Part shown: positions 1 to 8,144 of the stretch, one piece after another
How positions within the stretch are numbered: position 1 is the first letter of the stretch
Layout: every line of letters begins with the position of its first letter
Source of the DNA: Arthrobacter sp. PsM3
GTDB lineage: Bacteria > Actinomycetota > Actinomycetes > Actinomycetales > Micrococcaceae
Direction: 5' to 3'
NCBI RefSeq assembly: GCF_030433895.1
Contig: NZ_JARUXE010000006.1
Coordinates: 1 to 64,000, forward strand
DNA: 64,000 nt
Made by a program: the position numbers and the translations under genes
Notes under the pieces: generated by a model
The model's database searches: none
What the model was told of the DNA's origin: nothing
What the model saw: only the letters and a program-made list of their open reading frames with translations

Positions 1-2
1 AC

Positions 3-77
3 ACCCTCGAGGTGACCACCCCCACCGGCCACACCTACCAATCCATGGCCCCGCCGGTACCCGGCTCTCCGTCCTGA
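3..77 (+). CDS. C-terminal end of a protein, probably DUF222/HNH endonuclease family (partial)
   Basis: Only the last 24 codons lie in the window, ending in TGA. The peptide contains TPTGHTY followed by a Pro-rich tail ending PPVPGSPS. That ending resembles the tails of the DUF222/HNH endonuclease-like proteins that are abundant in Arthrobacter and relatives. The catalytic part lies upstream of the window, so the family call rests on the tail alone. The gene converges on the glycosidase gene, with 24 bases between the stop codons. Confidence 0.5.
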   Translation, partial: TLEVTTPTGHTYQSMAPPVPGSPS

Positions 78-101
78 GACACTGCCGGGTAACCCGGCCG
101 G

Positions 102-2234
102 CTACCGCCCGAACCACGACTCGGACAGGGACACGTCGGCCTCCATGGTGTAGTCACGGGCCGAGTGCCCGAGCGCCAGGCGGTAGCTGCCACCACGGGT
201 GTGCCACTGCCCGCGGCCGGTGTCGTAGGAGGCCAGCAGCCGCGGATCAACGTCCAGCGAGACGGTCCGCGATTCGCCGGGTTCCAGGTCCACGCGTTCG
301 AAGCCGAGCAGCCGCATCCGGGGCCCCGCAGGATCCTCGAGCAGGTAGAGCTGGGGCACATCCGCGCCGCGGCGCGGCCCCGCATTGGTGACGGTGAACT
401 CGGCTAGCACCCGGCCCCGGTCCTGCACTGCCAGGTCCGCATAGCCGAACCTGGTGTAGCTGAGTCCGTGGCCGAAGGGGAACAGGGGTTCCTGGCCGGT
501 CTTCGCAAACCAGCGGTACCCGACGTCGGATCCCTCGTTGTAGTTGACCGCCGTCGGGGTACCCCACGGCGTGCCGAGGCCCGGCAGCTCAGGCCGCGGC
601 GTCTGGTCCAAGCCCGTCGGGAAGGTCAGCGGGAGTTTCCCGGACGGGTTTGTGACACCGGCGAGGATTTCAGCGATCGCCTGGCCGCCGCGCTGGCCGG
701 GGTACCAGGCCGCCAGGACCGCCCTGACTTTAGGAAGCCACGGCATCGCCACGGGGTTGCCGGTCTCGAGGACCACCACGGTGTTCGGGTTGGCGCCCGC
801 GACCGCCTCGATCACGGCGTCCTGGCCCCACGGCAGGGACAGGTCGGCGTTGTCGTAGCCCTCGCCCTCCACACGGATGCCAAAAACGACGGCGAGGTCG
901 GAGCGGCGCGCCAGCAGCGCTGCCTCGGCCGGGCTCATCCCGGGGTCGTATTCAATTTCGGCGTCGGGCAGCAGCTTCTGCAGTTCCGCCAGCGGGGAGG
1001 AGGGCAGCAGGTACAGGTTCCGCATGCTGCCCATAATGCCCGGGCCGCCGATGGAGTGGACCTCGGCGTAGCCGCCAGGCGGGGTGACGGCGCTTGAGCC
1101 GCAGCCGGAGGGTACGCCGAGCTGGGCATGTCCCCCGATGACCGCGATCCTGAAGGGCGCGGCAGGAACTGGGGGCGCCTCCAGCGGAAGCACCCCGTCG
1201 TTCTTCAGCAGCACAATCCCCTGCCGCGCGGTCTCCAGGGCGATGTCGGCATGGGCGGCGAGGTCGACGTCGGGCGTTCCCTCCCAGCGGTCGATGCCGA
1301 CGTCGAAGATGGCGTAGAGGATGCGCTGCACCATCTCGGACAGGCGATCCTTGGGGAGTTCACCCGCCGCGTACGCCGCGCGCAGCGGGGCGGTGAAGGT
1401 CTCCTGCCCCCACATCATCACGTCGATCTGCACGCCGGATTCCTGGTCCTGGCCCCGGAGCGCGAACTCCCAGCTGGGCGTCGCACCCCAGTCGGACATC
1501 ACCCAGCCGGGGAAACCCCAGGCGCCCTTCAGGATTCCCTGAAGCAGCGGGCCGTTGCCGCCCGCGTAGGTGCCGTTGATCTTGTTGTAGCCGGTCATGA
1601 CCGCGCCGGGCCGGGCACGCTCGATGGCGATTTCGAAGGCGAGCAGGTCGGATTCCCGGTGCGCGGCAGGGTCGATGATGGCGTCCAGCCAGTGGCGGTT
1701 GGTCTCGTTGCAGTTCAGGGAAAAGTGCTTGACCGTGGAGATGACCTGCTCGCCCTGGATGCCCTTGACCGACTCCGCGCCGAGGACTCCGGTAAGCCAG
1801 GGGTCCTCGGAGAGGTACTCAAAGTTCCGGCCGTTTCGCGGGTCGCGGTGCAGGTTGAGTCCGCCGGCGAGCTGGACGTTGAGCCCTTTGCTGCGGGCCT
1901 CCCGGCCCACCAGCTGCCCGGATCTGCGGGCGAGCCCGGGGTTGAAGCTGGCGCCCAGAGCGATCGACGCCGGCAGCGCCGTGGCGGTGTCGCCCTCCCG
2001 GTAGCCCGGGTTGGTGACGCCCAGGCTCGCGTCGCTCATCAGCAGGGCGGGGATGCCCAGCCGCGCGATCCCGGGCGTGTAGCCGGCACTCATCGGGACG
2101 CCGTCCGGGATGCGCGGATCCTTGTCCTGGAGCACCTCATTGGCACCCATAACGCTGATCAGGAGTGAAAAACGTTCCTCATCCGTCAGCTGCGCCTCAA
2201 CTTCACGGGCCCGTTCCATCGCTTCTGAATTCAC
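102..2234 (-). CDS. Glycoside hydrolase family 3 beta-glucosidase-like enzyme
   Basis: A 710-residue GH3 enzyme, predicted to release terminal beta-linked glucose or xylose from oligosaccharides. No signal peptide is visible, so a cytoplasmic location is likely. The GH3 N-terminal barrel carries the conserved run around RNFEYLSEDP (about 136-145), KHF (about 169-171) and the nucleophile motif MSDWGA with Asp248. The GH3 C-terminal domain follows, and the last 110 residues look like the fibronectin III-like domain with FPFGHGLSYT. The start is GTG with a weak AGGCGAAG upstream; an in-frame ATG five codons later has no better ribosome site. Exact substrate cannot be read from sequence. Confidence 0.9.
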   Translation of the reverse strand: MNSEAMERAREVEAQLTDEERFSLLISVMGANEVLQDKDPRIPDGVPMSAGYTPGIARLGIPALLMSDASLGVTNPGYREGDTATALPASIALGASFNPGLARRSGQLVGREARSKGLNVQLAGGLNLHRDPRNGRNFEYLSEDPWLTGVLGAESVKGIQGEQVISTVKHFSLNCNETNRHWLDAIIDPAAHRESDLLAFEIAIERARPGAVMTGYNKINGTYAGGNGPLLQGILKGAWGFPGWVMSDWGATPSWEFALRGQDQESGVQIDVMMWGQETFTAPLRAAYAAGELPKDRLSEMVQRILYAIFDVGIDRWEGTPDVDLAAHADIALETARQGIVLLKNDGVLPLEAPPVPAAPFRIAVIGGHAQLGVPSGCGSSAVTPPGGYAEVHSIGGPGIMGSMRNLYLLPSSPLAELQKLLPDAEIEYDPGMSPAEAALLARRSDLAVVFGIRVEGEGYDNADLSLPWGQDAVIEAVAGANPNTVVVLETGNPVAMPWLPKVRAVLAAWYPGQRGGQAIAEILAGVTNPSGKLPLTFPTGLDQTPRPELPGLGTPWGTPTAVNYNEGSDVGYRWFAKTGQEPLFPFGHGLSYTRFGYADLAVQDRGRVLAEFTVTNAGPRRGADVPQLYLLEDPAGPRMRLLGFERVDLEPGESRTVSLDVDPRLLASYDTGRGQWHTRGGSYRLALGHSARDYTMEADVSLSESWFGR

Positions 2235-2728
2235 GCTTCGCCTGCTTTCGGGGACGACCCGGCGGGCGTTGGGCGCGGGGCGGAGGACCTGGGATCGGTT
2301 CCATCATGCCCGTGGCGGCCGGCAAGGGCCAGAGATTTGGGCGGATTCTCGCGCTGCGGCGACCGGATTCAACTGCGGCGGGGGTCACTCCGTTGTGAGC
2401 GCACCTGACCCAGGTTGGCGTTGCGGATTCGGCTGCAATGCGGAACTCCACGCGCGCCGCCTTTAAATGCAAGGCCTGCGCCTTTAAATGCGAGGCCTGC
2501 AGGTACCTTCGCGATCTCGCTATGAGATGGCTCGGACATTTTCATGTCCTGAACGACCCGGCTAAACCAGATGGTTACCTGCAGGCGCTTTAAGCGTACG
2601 CCCGGCTGTCCGCCCGTGACTAGGGGTCCGTCGCCTCTTCCGCGCGACCGAAAAAACGCCCCGGCGCCCAAAAGCGTAGAGTGGAACCAGACGCCTGATT
2701 CTGGACGCCGAGCGCTGAGGGAGAAATC
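2235..2728. other. 494-base divergent intergenic region between the glycosidase and the UDG-like gene
   Basis: No convincing gene. It holds a two-copy 21-bp tandem repeat (2458-2499), a short inverted repeat CGCTT-T-AAGCG (2586-2596), and near the right end a possible -10 hexamer TAGAGT (2677-2682) for the UDG-like gene. Both flanking genes start here, so it should contain promoters in both directions. ORFs within it have no family resemblance and read through the repeats. Confidence 0.6.
2458..2499. repeat. Two tandem copies of a 21-bp sequence containing CCTTTAAATGC
   Basis: Units at 2458-2478 and 2479-2499 differ at one base, A versus G, after the shared CCTTTAAATGC. The 21-bp period equals two helical turns, so two proteins bound here would face the same side. 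It lies about 225 bp upstream of the glycosidase start. A regulatory role is inference. Confidence 0.6.
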
Positions 2729-3346
2729 GTGACGATTGACTGGGACGAAAAGAAGACCCTGCTGCAGGAACCGAACATCGCCGCCGTAACGCAGCTTTGC
2801 GACGAACTGATGGAAAAGAAGCCGGGGTCGGTCGTCCCCTACATCGATCCCGTCCACGACGAGGACGAGTGCCGGATCGTCAGCCTCCACATCGCCCCGG
2901 GCAAGGGCACCGAATCGGGCTTCGTCTCCCACTTCAACGATGACGAGACCGCCCGCCGCGCCACCTCCATCTACGAGGCCGTCGAACTCGACCCCCGCTA
3001 CGTGATGCCGTGGAACGCCTACCCTTGGGTCCGCGACCCCGAACTGCCCTCGGCGCTGAACGTCCAGGAGAAGACGGACGGACTGCGGCCGTTCCGCCAG
3101 TTCCTCAAGATCAATAAGCGCGTCTCCGCCGTCATCGCCCACGGCGCTGATGCCCATGCCTTCCTGACGCTCTTCGAGAAGACCTACCACTCCTCCCTGA
3201 AGAACCGCGGCGTCAAGATCTACAAGGCCACGGCCCTGGGCGGCCGCGCCTTCGCCGTCTCGGCCGCCAAGCAGGATGAACTCCTGAGCAAGAACGTCGA
3301 GGTCTACAAGGACGCCATGCAGCGGGCAGGCATCCAGCACCTCTGA
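2729..3346 (+). CDS. Uracil-DNA glycosylase superfamily-like protein
   Basis: A 205-residue protein without transmembrane segments. It carries PWNAYPW (94-100) and VIAHGADAH (135-143), which resemble the uracil-DNA-glycosylase fold motifs: the catalytic-loop N-x-YPW and the strand-plus-histidine late motif. A role in recognising damaged or uracil bases is therefore plausible, but this is a divergent member and activity is not established. The start is GTG with a good AGGGAG site five bases upstream. A small perfect hairpin begins at the stop codon (3344-3358). It appears to be a single-gene unit. Confidence 0.6.
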   Translation: MTIDWDEKKTLLQEPNIAAVTQLCDELMEKKPGSVVPYIDPVHDEDECRIVSLHIAPGKGTESGFVSHFNDDETARRATSIYEAVELDPRYVMPWNAYPWVRDPELPSALNVQEKTDGLRPFRQFLKINKRVSAVIAHGADAHAFLTLFEKTYHSSLKNRGVKIYKATALGGRAFAVSAAKQDELLSKNVEVYKDAMQRAGIQHL

Positions 3347-3358
3347 GCCGGCGGCTCA
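3344..3358 (+). terminator. Short hairpin at the stop of the UDG-like gene
   Basis: TGAGCC-GGC-GGCTCA is a perfect 6-bp stem with a 3-base loop, and its first three bases are the stop codon. There is no T-tract, so it is only a weak terminator candidate. Confidence 0.35.
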
Positions 3359-3509
3359 GAACGCGCACGACGGCGGCTCCTATTCCATTGCGCACCGGAC
3401 CCGCCTAGGGTCCAACGGCCCTGCCCAAGCCCGGCAGTCCTTGGTGAGCTGGAGACGAGCCCGGACCGACGTGTCCCTCGTGCGGCTCGCGGCCGAAAAG
3501 GACTCAGCT

Positions 3510-4253
3510 ATGGGACGGTTGGACGGCAAAGTGGCCCTGGTCAGCGGCGGCGCCCGCGGAATCGGCGCAGCCATCGCCAAACGCTTCCTGGACGAAGGGG
3601 CCAGGGTCGTCGTCGGCGATGTCCTCGACGAGGACGGCCGGCAACTGGCGCGCCAACTCGGGACCGGCGTCCGCTATGTCCACCTGGACGTGACGAAGCC
3701 GCCGGACTGGGACGCGGCGGTGAGCGAGGCCGTAACCGCGTTCGGCAGCCTCAGTATCCTGGTCAACAATGCCGGCATGGTGAACTTCGGCCGGATCGAC
3801 GAATATCCGCACGAGCAGTGGGCCCGGATCATCGATGTGAACCTCACCGGGGTCTTCAACGGGATCAAGGCTTCGGCGCCGTCCATGAAACGTGCAGCCA
3901 CCGCCGCCATCATTAACATCTCCTCGATTGCCGGCCTCCGGGGCTATGAGAACCTCTCCGGATACACAGCGTCGAAATTCGGGGTCCGCGGCCTGACCAA
4001 GAGCGCCGCTCTGGATCTTGGCGGCTTCGGCATCCGGGTAAACTCAGTCCATCCGGGGGTCATCGAGACGCCCATGACCGCCGGAATGACTTTCGACACT
4101 GGACATGTCCCCCTGCACCGGGTCGGGCAACCCAGTGAGGTCGCCGACCTGGCCGTGTACCTGGCCGGCGACGAGTCCTCGTTTGTCACGGGCGCCGAAT
4201 TTGTGATCGACGGCGGCGAAACGGCCGGCACTGTCGCACCACCCGCCGTCTGA
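3510..4253 (+). CDS. Short-chain dehydrogenase/reductase (SDR family)
   Basis: A 247-residue NAD(P)-dependent oxidoreductase of the classical SDR type. The Rossmann glycine motif SGGARGIG (12-19), NNAG (86-89), catalytic Ser139, and YTASK with Tyr152 and Lys156 are all present. It resembles 3-alpha/20-beta-hydroxysteroid dehydrogenase-like SDRs, but the substrate is unknown. I placed the start at the ATG preceded by AAAAGGA seven bases upstream rather than 23 codons further up, because family members begin just before the GKVALVSGG strand. The lactate dehydrogenase gene follows after 17 bases, suggesting co-transcription. Confidence 0.85.
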   Translation: MGRLDGKVALVSGGARGIGAAIAKRFLDEGARVVVGDVLDEDGRQLARQLGTGVRYVHLDVTKPPDWDAAVSEAVTAFGSLSILVNNAGMVNFGRIDEYPHEQWARIIDVNLTGVFNGIKASAPSMKRAATAAIINISSIAGLRGYENLSGYTASKFGVRGLTKSAALDLGGFGIRVNSVHPGVIETPMTAGMTFDTGHVPLHRVGQPSEVADLAVYLAGDESSFVTGAEFVIDGGETAGTVAPPAV

Positions 4254-4270
4254 CCGGAAAGTAGAAGCCC

Positions 4271-5227
4271 ATGTCCCAGAGTGGCGGATCTAAGCTCGCA
4301 ATTGTCGGCGCCGGAAGCGTCGGCACCTCCCTCGCCTACGCCGCCCTGATCCGCGGCTCGGCCAGCAACGTGGCCCTCTTCGACGTCAACGCAACGAAGG
4401 CCGAGGCGGAGGTGCTGGACCTGGCCCATGGCACCCAGTTCGCCGCCGCTGCGGCAACCGTCATCGGCGGCGGGGATATTTCCGCAACGGAAGGGGCCGA
4501 CGTCGTCGTCATCACTGCCGGGGCCAAACAGGCGCCGGGCCAGACACGGCTGGACCTGGCCGGCACGAACGTCCGCATCCTCGAACAGCTCATGCCGCAA
4601 CTCCTCACGCACGCCCCGGACGCCGTCTACGTCCTGGTGACCAACCCCTGCGACGTCTTAACCGTCGCCGCCCAGAAGATCTCCGGCCTGCCGTCCTCCC
4701 GCATCTTCTCCTCCGGCACCGTCCTCGATACGTCCCGGCTGCGCTGGCTGCTGGCGCGGAAGGCCGGCGTCTCCCTCACCAGCGTCCACGCCAGCATGGT
4801 GGGCGAGCACGGCGACACCGAATTCCCCATCTGGTCCGGCGCAACGATCGGCCCGGTCCCGATCCGCAACTGGAAGGTCGACGGGGAACCCGTCTTCACG
4901 TCCGACTACCTCGCCGACACCGCGCGCGAAGTGACGCAGGCCGCCTACAAGGTGATTGCCGGAAAAGGCGCCACAAATTACGCGATCGGGCTGTCCGGCG
5001 CGCGCATCGTGGAGGCCCTGATGCGCGGGGAAAACGCGGTCCTCCCGGTGTCCACCGTGTTGGACGGCGAGTACGGAATCACCGGGGTGGCGCTGTCCCT
5101 GCCGAGCATCGTGGGGCACGACGGGGTCCGCCAGGTCCTGGATACCCCCATGGACGACGGGGAACTCGCCTCGCTGCACCACTCGGCGGAGACGCTGCAG
5201 CAGAGTCTCGCCACGCTGGGAATTTAG
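4271..5227 (+). CDS. ldh: L-lactate dehydrogenase
   Basis: A 318-residue NAD-dependent enzyme interconverting pyruvate and L-lactate in the cytoplasm. The N-terminal Rossmann motif GAGSVG is at 12-17. The substrate loop [11 protein letters not shown] carries the Gln and Arg typical of lactate rather than malate dehydrogenases. The active-site motif [12 protein letters not shown] contains the catalytic His. Length matches the family. The gene lies 17 bases after the SDR gene, and its stop overlaps the convergent CDF gene by four bases (5224-5227), so no separate terminator exists between them. Confidence 0.93.
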   Translation: MSQSGGSKLAIVGAGSVGTSLAYAALIRGSASNVALFDVNATKAEAEVLDLAHGTQFAAAAATVIGGGDISATEGADVVVITAGAKQAPGQTRLDLAGTNVRILEQLMPQLLTHAPDAVYVLVTNPCDVLTVAAQKISGLPSSRIFSSGTVLDTSRLRWLLARKAGVSLTSVHASMVGEHGDTEFPIWSGATIGPVPIRNWKVDGEPVFTSDYLADTAREVTQAAYKVIAGKGATNYAIGLSGARIVEALMRGENAVLPVSTVLDGEYGITGVALSLPSIVGHDGVRQVLDTPMDDGELASLHHSAETLQQSLATLGI

Positions 5228-6342
5228 GCGCTCTTCGCCGCCCCGTCGGCGGCGAAGCCGGGCACGACGGTCACCGAGCCGACGTGGGGCAATGCCCGCC
5301 GGATCCCGCGTTCCACATTGGACGTCACGGAGGCGAGTTCAACGAGGTGCGCCTCCGTCGCCACAGGCACCGTGACCTCGACGTGCAGCCGGTGTCCGGA
5401 CCAGCGCAGCCGCGCGGCGCCACCGGCTGTGGCATGTTCCGCGATCACGGCCTCAACCCGTTCCGTCAGCTCGGGGTCGACGCCGTCCATCAGCCGCCGT
5501 CCGACGTCGCGCACCGTGCCCCAGAGGAGGACGACGATGGCGGCGGAGATCAGCAGGCCCACGATCGGGTCCGCGAGCGGGAAGCCGAGCCAGACGCCGA
5601 CGACGCCCGCCACAACCGCCAGCGAGGTAAAGCCGTCCGTCCTGGCGTGGATGCCGTCGGCCACCAAAGCCGCGGAACCGATCCGCCGGCCGACGCGGAT
5701 CCGGTAGATCGCCACGAGTTCGTTGCCTGCGAAGCCCACCAGCCCGGCGGCGAGAACCCAGCCAAGGTTGTGCACGGGCTGGGGTTCGAAGATGCGCCGG
5801 ATGGATTCGACGGCGGCCACCACCGCGGAGAGCGCGATCATTGCCACGATGAACAGCCCGGCGAGGTCCTCGGCCCGGCCGAAACCGTAGGTGTACGTCC
5901 GGGTGGCCTTGCGGCGGCCCAGCAGAAACGCGATCCAGAGCGGGACCGCAGTCAGCGCGTCGGAGAAGTTGTGCACCGTGTCTGCCAGCAGCGCCACCGA
6001 GCCGCTGACCAGCACGATCACCAGCTGGAAGAGCGAGGTGGTGCCGAGCCCCAGCAGGGAGACCTTGACCGCGCGGATGCCCTGCGAGCTGGATTCGAGC
6101 GCCTCGTCGATGGAGTCCGCGGCGTCGTGCGAGTGCGGGACGAAGACCGACTGGAGCCAGCCCTTGAGACCCTTGGCGTGTGTATGGCCGTGGTCATGCG
6201 GGTGGTCATGGCCGTGGCGGTCCGGGTGGTCGTGGCCGTGGTCATGCGGGTGGTGGTCTTTGTGGACAGCGCCGACGTCGTGGGTGGGCTCCTGAGCGCC
6301 GCCGCTGCTGTGTTCGTCCACGGCGTCCGACGGGCGGTTCAT
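5224..6342 (-). CDS. Cation diffusion facilitator (CDF) metal efflux transporter
   Basis: A 372-residue membrane transporter predicted to export divalent metal, probably Zn(II) or related ions, in exchange for protons. The first 55 residues form a cytoplasmic His/Asp-rich tail (runs such as [20 protein letters not shown]), a common metal-sensing or binding extension. Six membrane segments follow, with the paired metal-site motifs HNFSD and HARTD (H-x3-D), the pattern associated with Zn/Cd members. A C-terminal soluble domain is present. It overlaps the upstream ArsR gene by ATGA, so the two are translationally coupled, and metal-dependent derepression by that ArsR protein is the natural reading. 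Confidence 0.92.
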   Translation of the reverse strand: MNRPSDAVDEHSSGGAQEPTHDVGAVHKDHHPHDHGHDHPDRHGHDHPHDHGHTHAKGLKGWLQSVFVPHSHDAADSIDEALESSSQGIRAVKVSLLGLGTTSLFQLVIVLVSGSVALLADTVHNFSDALTAVPLWIAFLLGRRKATRTYTYGFGRAEDLAGLFIVAMIALSAVVAAVESIRRIFEPQPVHNLGWVLAAGLVGFAGNELVAIYRIRVGRRIGSAALVADGIHARTDGFTSLAVVAGVVGVWLGFPLADPIVGLLISAAIVVLLWGTVRDVGRRLMDGVDPELTERVEAVIAEHATAGGAARLRWSGHRLHVEVTVPVATEAHLVELASVTSNVERGIRRALPHVGSVTVVPGFAADGAAKSA

Positions 6343-6674
6343 GCGCCGTGCCCCGGGGCGGTGCCGAGCGCGTGCTCTGCCTGGTGGATCGCGTCCATCA
6401 CCAGTTGGCGGGCGTGGTCATTCTGCAGCCGGTAAAAGACTCTGGTGCCTTCCTGCCGCGTGGCGACCATGCCGCCCAGCCGCATCTTGGCCAGGTGCTG
6501 CGAGACGGCCGACGCCGGTTTCCCTACTTTCTCGGCGAGCGCGTTGACCGGCAGTTCCCCGTCCCCCAAAGCGAGGATCAGCCGGACCCGTGTGCTGTCG
6601 GCCAGCATCGAGAACACCTCGACGGCGAGCTCCACGTGGGGGCTGTCGACCTCAACCTGCATATCTGCATTCAT
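6339..6674 (-). CDS. ArsR/SmtB-family metal-responsive repressor
   Basis: A 111-residue winged-helix regulator. The helix-turn-helix lies around LAEKVGKPASAVSQHLAKMR, and the beta wing around VATRQEGTRVFYRL. The last helix contains NDHARQLVMDAIHQAEH, an Asp/His cluster like the alpha-5 zinc site of SmtB/CzrA, but the spacing is not the exact consensus. It is the first gene of a two-gene operon with the CDF exporter (4-base overlap). An inverted repeat covers its own start codon, consistent with autorepression. No ribosome site precedes the ATG, so a leaderless or very short leader is likely. Confidence 0.92.
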   Translation of the reverse strand: MNADMQVEVDSPHVELAVEVFSMLADSTRVRLILALGDGELPVNALAEKVGKPASAVSQHLAKMRLGGMVATRQEGTRVFYRLQNDHARQLVMDAIHQAEHALGTAPGHGA

Positions 6675-6683
6675 ACGCAGATA
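6662..6683. promoter_or_regulatory. Candidate ArsR operator overlapping the arsR-type start codon
   Basis: TATCTGC-N8-GCAGATA is a perfect 7-bp inverted repeat whose spacer contains the ATG of the ArsR gene (6672-6674, minus strand). Its size and position suit an ArsR/SmtB dimer site blocking transcription of arsR-CDF. A possible -10 TATGAC lies at 6686-6691 on the minus strand. Confidence 0.6.
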
Positions 6684-6813
6684 CTGTCATAGTTGTCCGC
6701 CTCGGCCAAACTGCTCACGGCCGACGGACATGGGTGGCTGGAACACAATGCCCGGACGTTTCGTTGAACACCGGTAGCCTGAAAACCACCCCGAGCGCGC
6801 GAAAGGGAGGACC

Positions 6814-7341
6814 GTGACCGCAGTCAGCCCGGCAGGGGCCGCCTCCGCTCTTCGCCGCGCCGTGCTGCTGGCCGGAATTCTCGCTGTGCTCGCCGGCTTC
6901 CTGGGCATGCACATCTTGTCCGGCTCCCATGGGATGCACTCCCAGGAGCCGCATCCTGGCAGCGCCAGCCAAGCCGCGGCGGAGCACTCTGCGGCCTCAA
7001 CAACCGCACCCGCCCACGACGGCCACGCCAGCCACAACACTGTCCTGACGGCGCCGCCGACCGCCGCCGCGACGCCCGTCCCGGTGACGCCAGCCTCGGT
7101 GACCGTCGGCGGTACTGAAGTGCCGCCGTCGTGCGTCTGCCCAGGCGGGTGCGCCGACAACTCGGCGGTTCACGTTGACTGCACGCCCTCCCCGGCGGGC
7201 GCTTCCCTGAGCGCCCCGCCGCCCGGGACCACGCCGCTGGCGATGCAATCCTGGACGCCAGCCTTGGCAGCCCGGCCGCCGGGCCGCAGCTATCATCCCG
7301 GGACACCAACTCCCCGGGATCTGTCCATCAGCCGCACGTAG
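6814..7341 (+). CDS. DUF6153-like His/Met-rich membrane-anchored protein
   Basis: A 175-residue protein with an N-terminal hydrophobic segment (about 15-35) acting as signal or membrane anchor, then an extracytoplasmic region. The exported part has His/Met-rich stretches (SHGMHSQEPHPG, HDGHASH), long Ala/Pro/Thr-rich linkers and a Cys-containing segment CVCPGG. This matches the composition of actinobacterial DUF6153 proteins, whose function is not established. It starts after a GGGAGG site and precedes the DUF305 lipoprotein by about 100 bases. The shared metal-ligand composition suggests an accessory role in copper or other metal handling; that is inference. Confidence 0.65.
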   Translation: MTAVSPAGAASALRRAVLLAGILAVLAGFLGMHILSGSHGMHSQEPHPGSASQAAAEHSAASTTAPAHDGHASHNTVLTAPPTAAATPVPVTPASVTVGGTEVPPSCVCPGGCADNSAVHVDCTPSPAGASLSAPPPGTTPLAMQSWTPALAARPPGRSYHPGTPTPRDLSISRT

Positions 7342-7448
7342 GACTGGGCATGTGCCGTGACGACGCCGGCGCACCCCCCTCCCAGAGGCGGCCGCGTGCC
7401 CCCAGACCAACGGTTCCGCCACCGGATCCACAAAGGACACGATTTTCC

Positions 7449-8051
7449 ATGAAGAAGACCCTCACCATTTCCGCCACCCTCGCCGCCGTCATTGCGCTGG
7501 CGGGCTGCTCCAGCGGATCCGCTTCCGGCGGGAGCAGCATGCCCGGCATGGACCACAGCACCATGGCGGCGAGCCCGGTCCCCGCCGCCGGGGACGCGGA
7601 CCACAACGGCTCGGACGCGATGTTTGCCCAGGTCATGATTCCGCACCACGCCCAGGCCGTGGAGATGAGCGACATGATCCTGAAGAAGCAGGGCATCGAT
7701 GCCAGGGTCACCGCGCTGGCAACGAAGATCAAGGCAGCCCAGGCGCCCGAGATCGAGAAGATGACCGGCTGGCTCAACGACTGGAACGAACCCACCCAGG
7801 CGCCCGGCGGCCACTCCATGACCGGCATGATGAACGACGACGACCTCGAGAAGCTCAACGCCGCCCAGCGCACCGAGGCCGCCCGGCTGTTCCTCAGCCA
7901 GATGATCGCCCACCACGAAGGCGCCGTCGAGATGGCGAACGCCGAGGTCCGCTCCGGCCAGGACGCGGCGGCCATCCAGCTGGGCAAGGACATCGCGGCC
8001 TCCCAGACGGGCGAGATCCAGGACATGAAGGACCTGCTCGTCGCGCTGTAG
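7449..8051 (+). CDS. DUF305 lipoprotein
   Basis: A 200-residue secreted lipoprotein. MKK plus a hydrophobic stretch and the lipobox LAGC at about 18-21 form a type II signal peptide, followed by a Ser/Gly and Met-rich spacer (MPGMDHSTM). The mature part contains the two DUF305 signatures, MIPHHAQAVEM and MIAHHEGAVEM, each with an HH pair. DUF305 proteins are ferritin-like helical proteins often seen beside copper-handling genes; biochemical function is not settled. I used the ATG preceded by AAAGGA instead of an upstream in-frame start because only this one yields a signal peptide. A strong palindrome follows the gene. Confidence 0.88.
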   Translation: MKKTLTISATLAAVIALAGCSSGSASGGSSMPGMDHSTMAASPVPAAGDADHNGSDAMFAQVMIPHHAQAVEMSDMILKKQGIDARVTALATKIKAAQAPEIEKMTGWLNDWNEPTQAPGGHSMTGMMNDDDLEKLNAAQRTEAARLFLSQMIAHHEGAVEMANAEVRSGQDAAAIQLGKDIAASQTGEIQDMKDLLVAL

Positions 8052-8072
8052 ACCGGCCTCAGAGCACCACGA

Positions 8073-8105
8073 TGACGGCGGCCCCGGGCCCCGGGGCCGC
8101 CGTCA
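8073..8105 (+). terminator. GC-rich palindrome after the DUF305 gene
   Basis: Two perfect 16-bp arms (TGACGGCGGCCCCGGG and its complement) are separated by one base. There is no T-tract. It ends four bases before the -35 hexamer of the next promoter, so it probably insulates the asparagine operon from upstream transcription. Confidence 0.6.
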
Positions 8106-8108
8106 CAG

Positions 8109-8140
8109 TTGACACCCCGGTGTGATCCCTGCCATATTTT
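8109..8140 (+). promoter_or_regulatory. Promoter of the asparagine operon, with internal palindrome
   Basis: The -35 TTGACA (8109-8114) is perfect. The -10 can be read as CATATT (8133-8138, 18-bp spacer) or TATTTT (8135-8140). Either places the transcription start at or near the GTG at 8145, giving a leaderless mRNA. Between the hexamers lies ACACC-CC-GGTGT (8112-8123), a candidate operator for the FadR-type regulator encoded immediately downstream. Confidence 0.7.
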
Positions 8141-8144
8141 AAGC

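Noticed and set aside
6020..6260. Repetitive GTGGTCATG-type sequence
   Set aside because: It merely encodes the His/Asp-rich tail of the CDF transporter.
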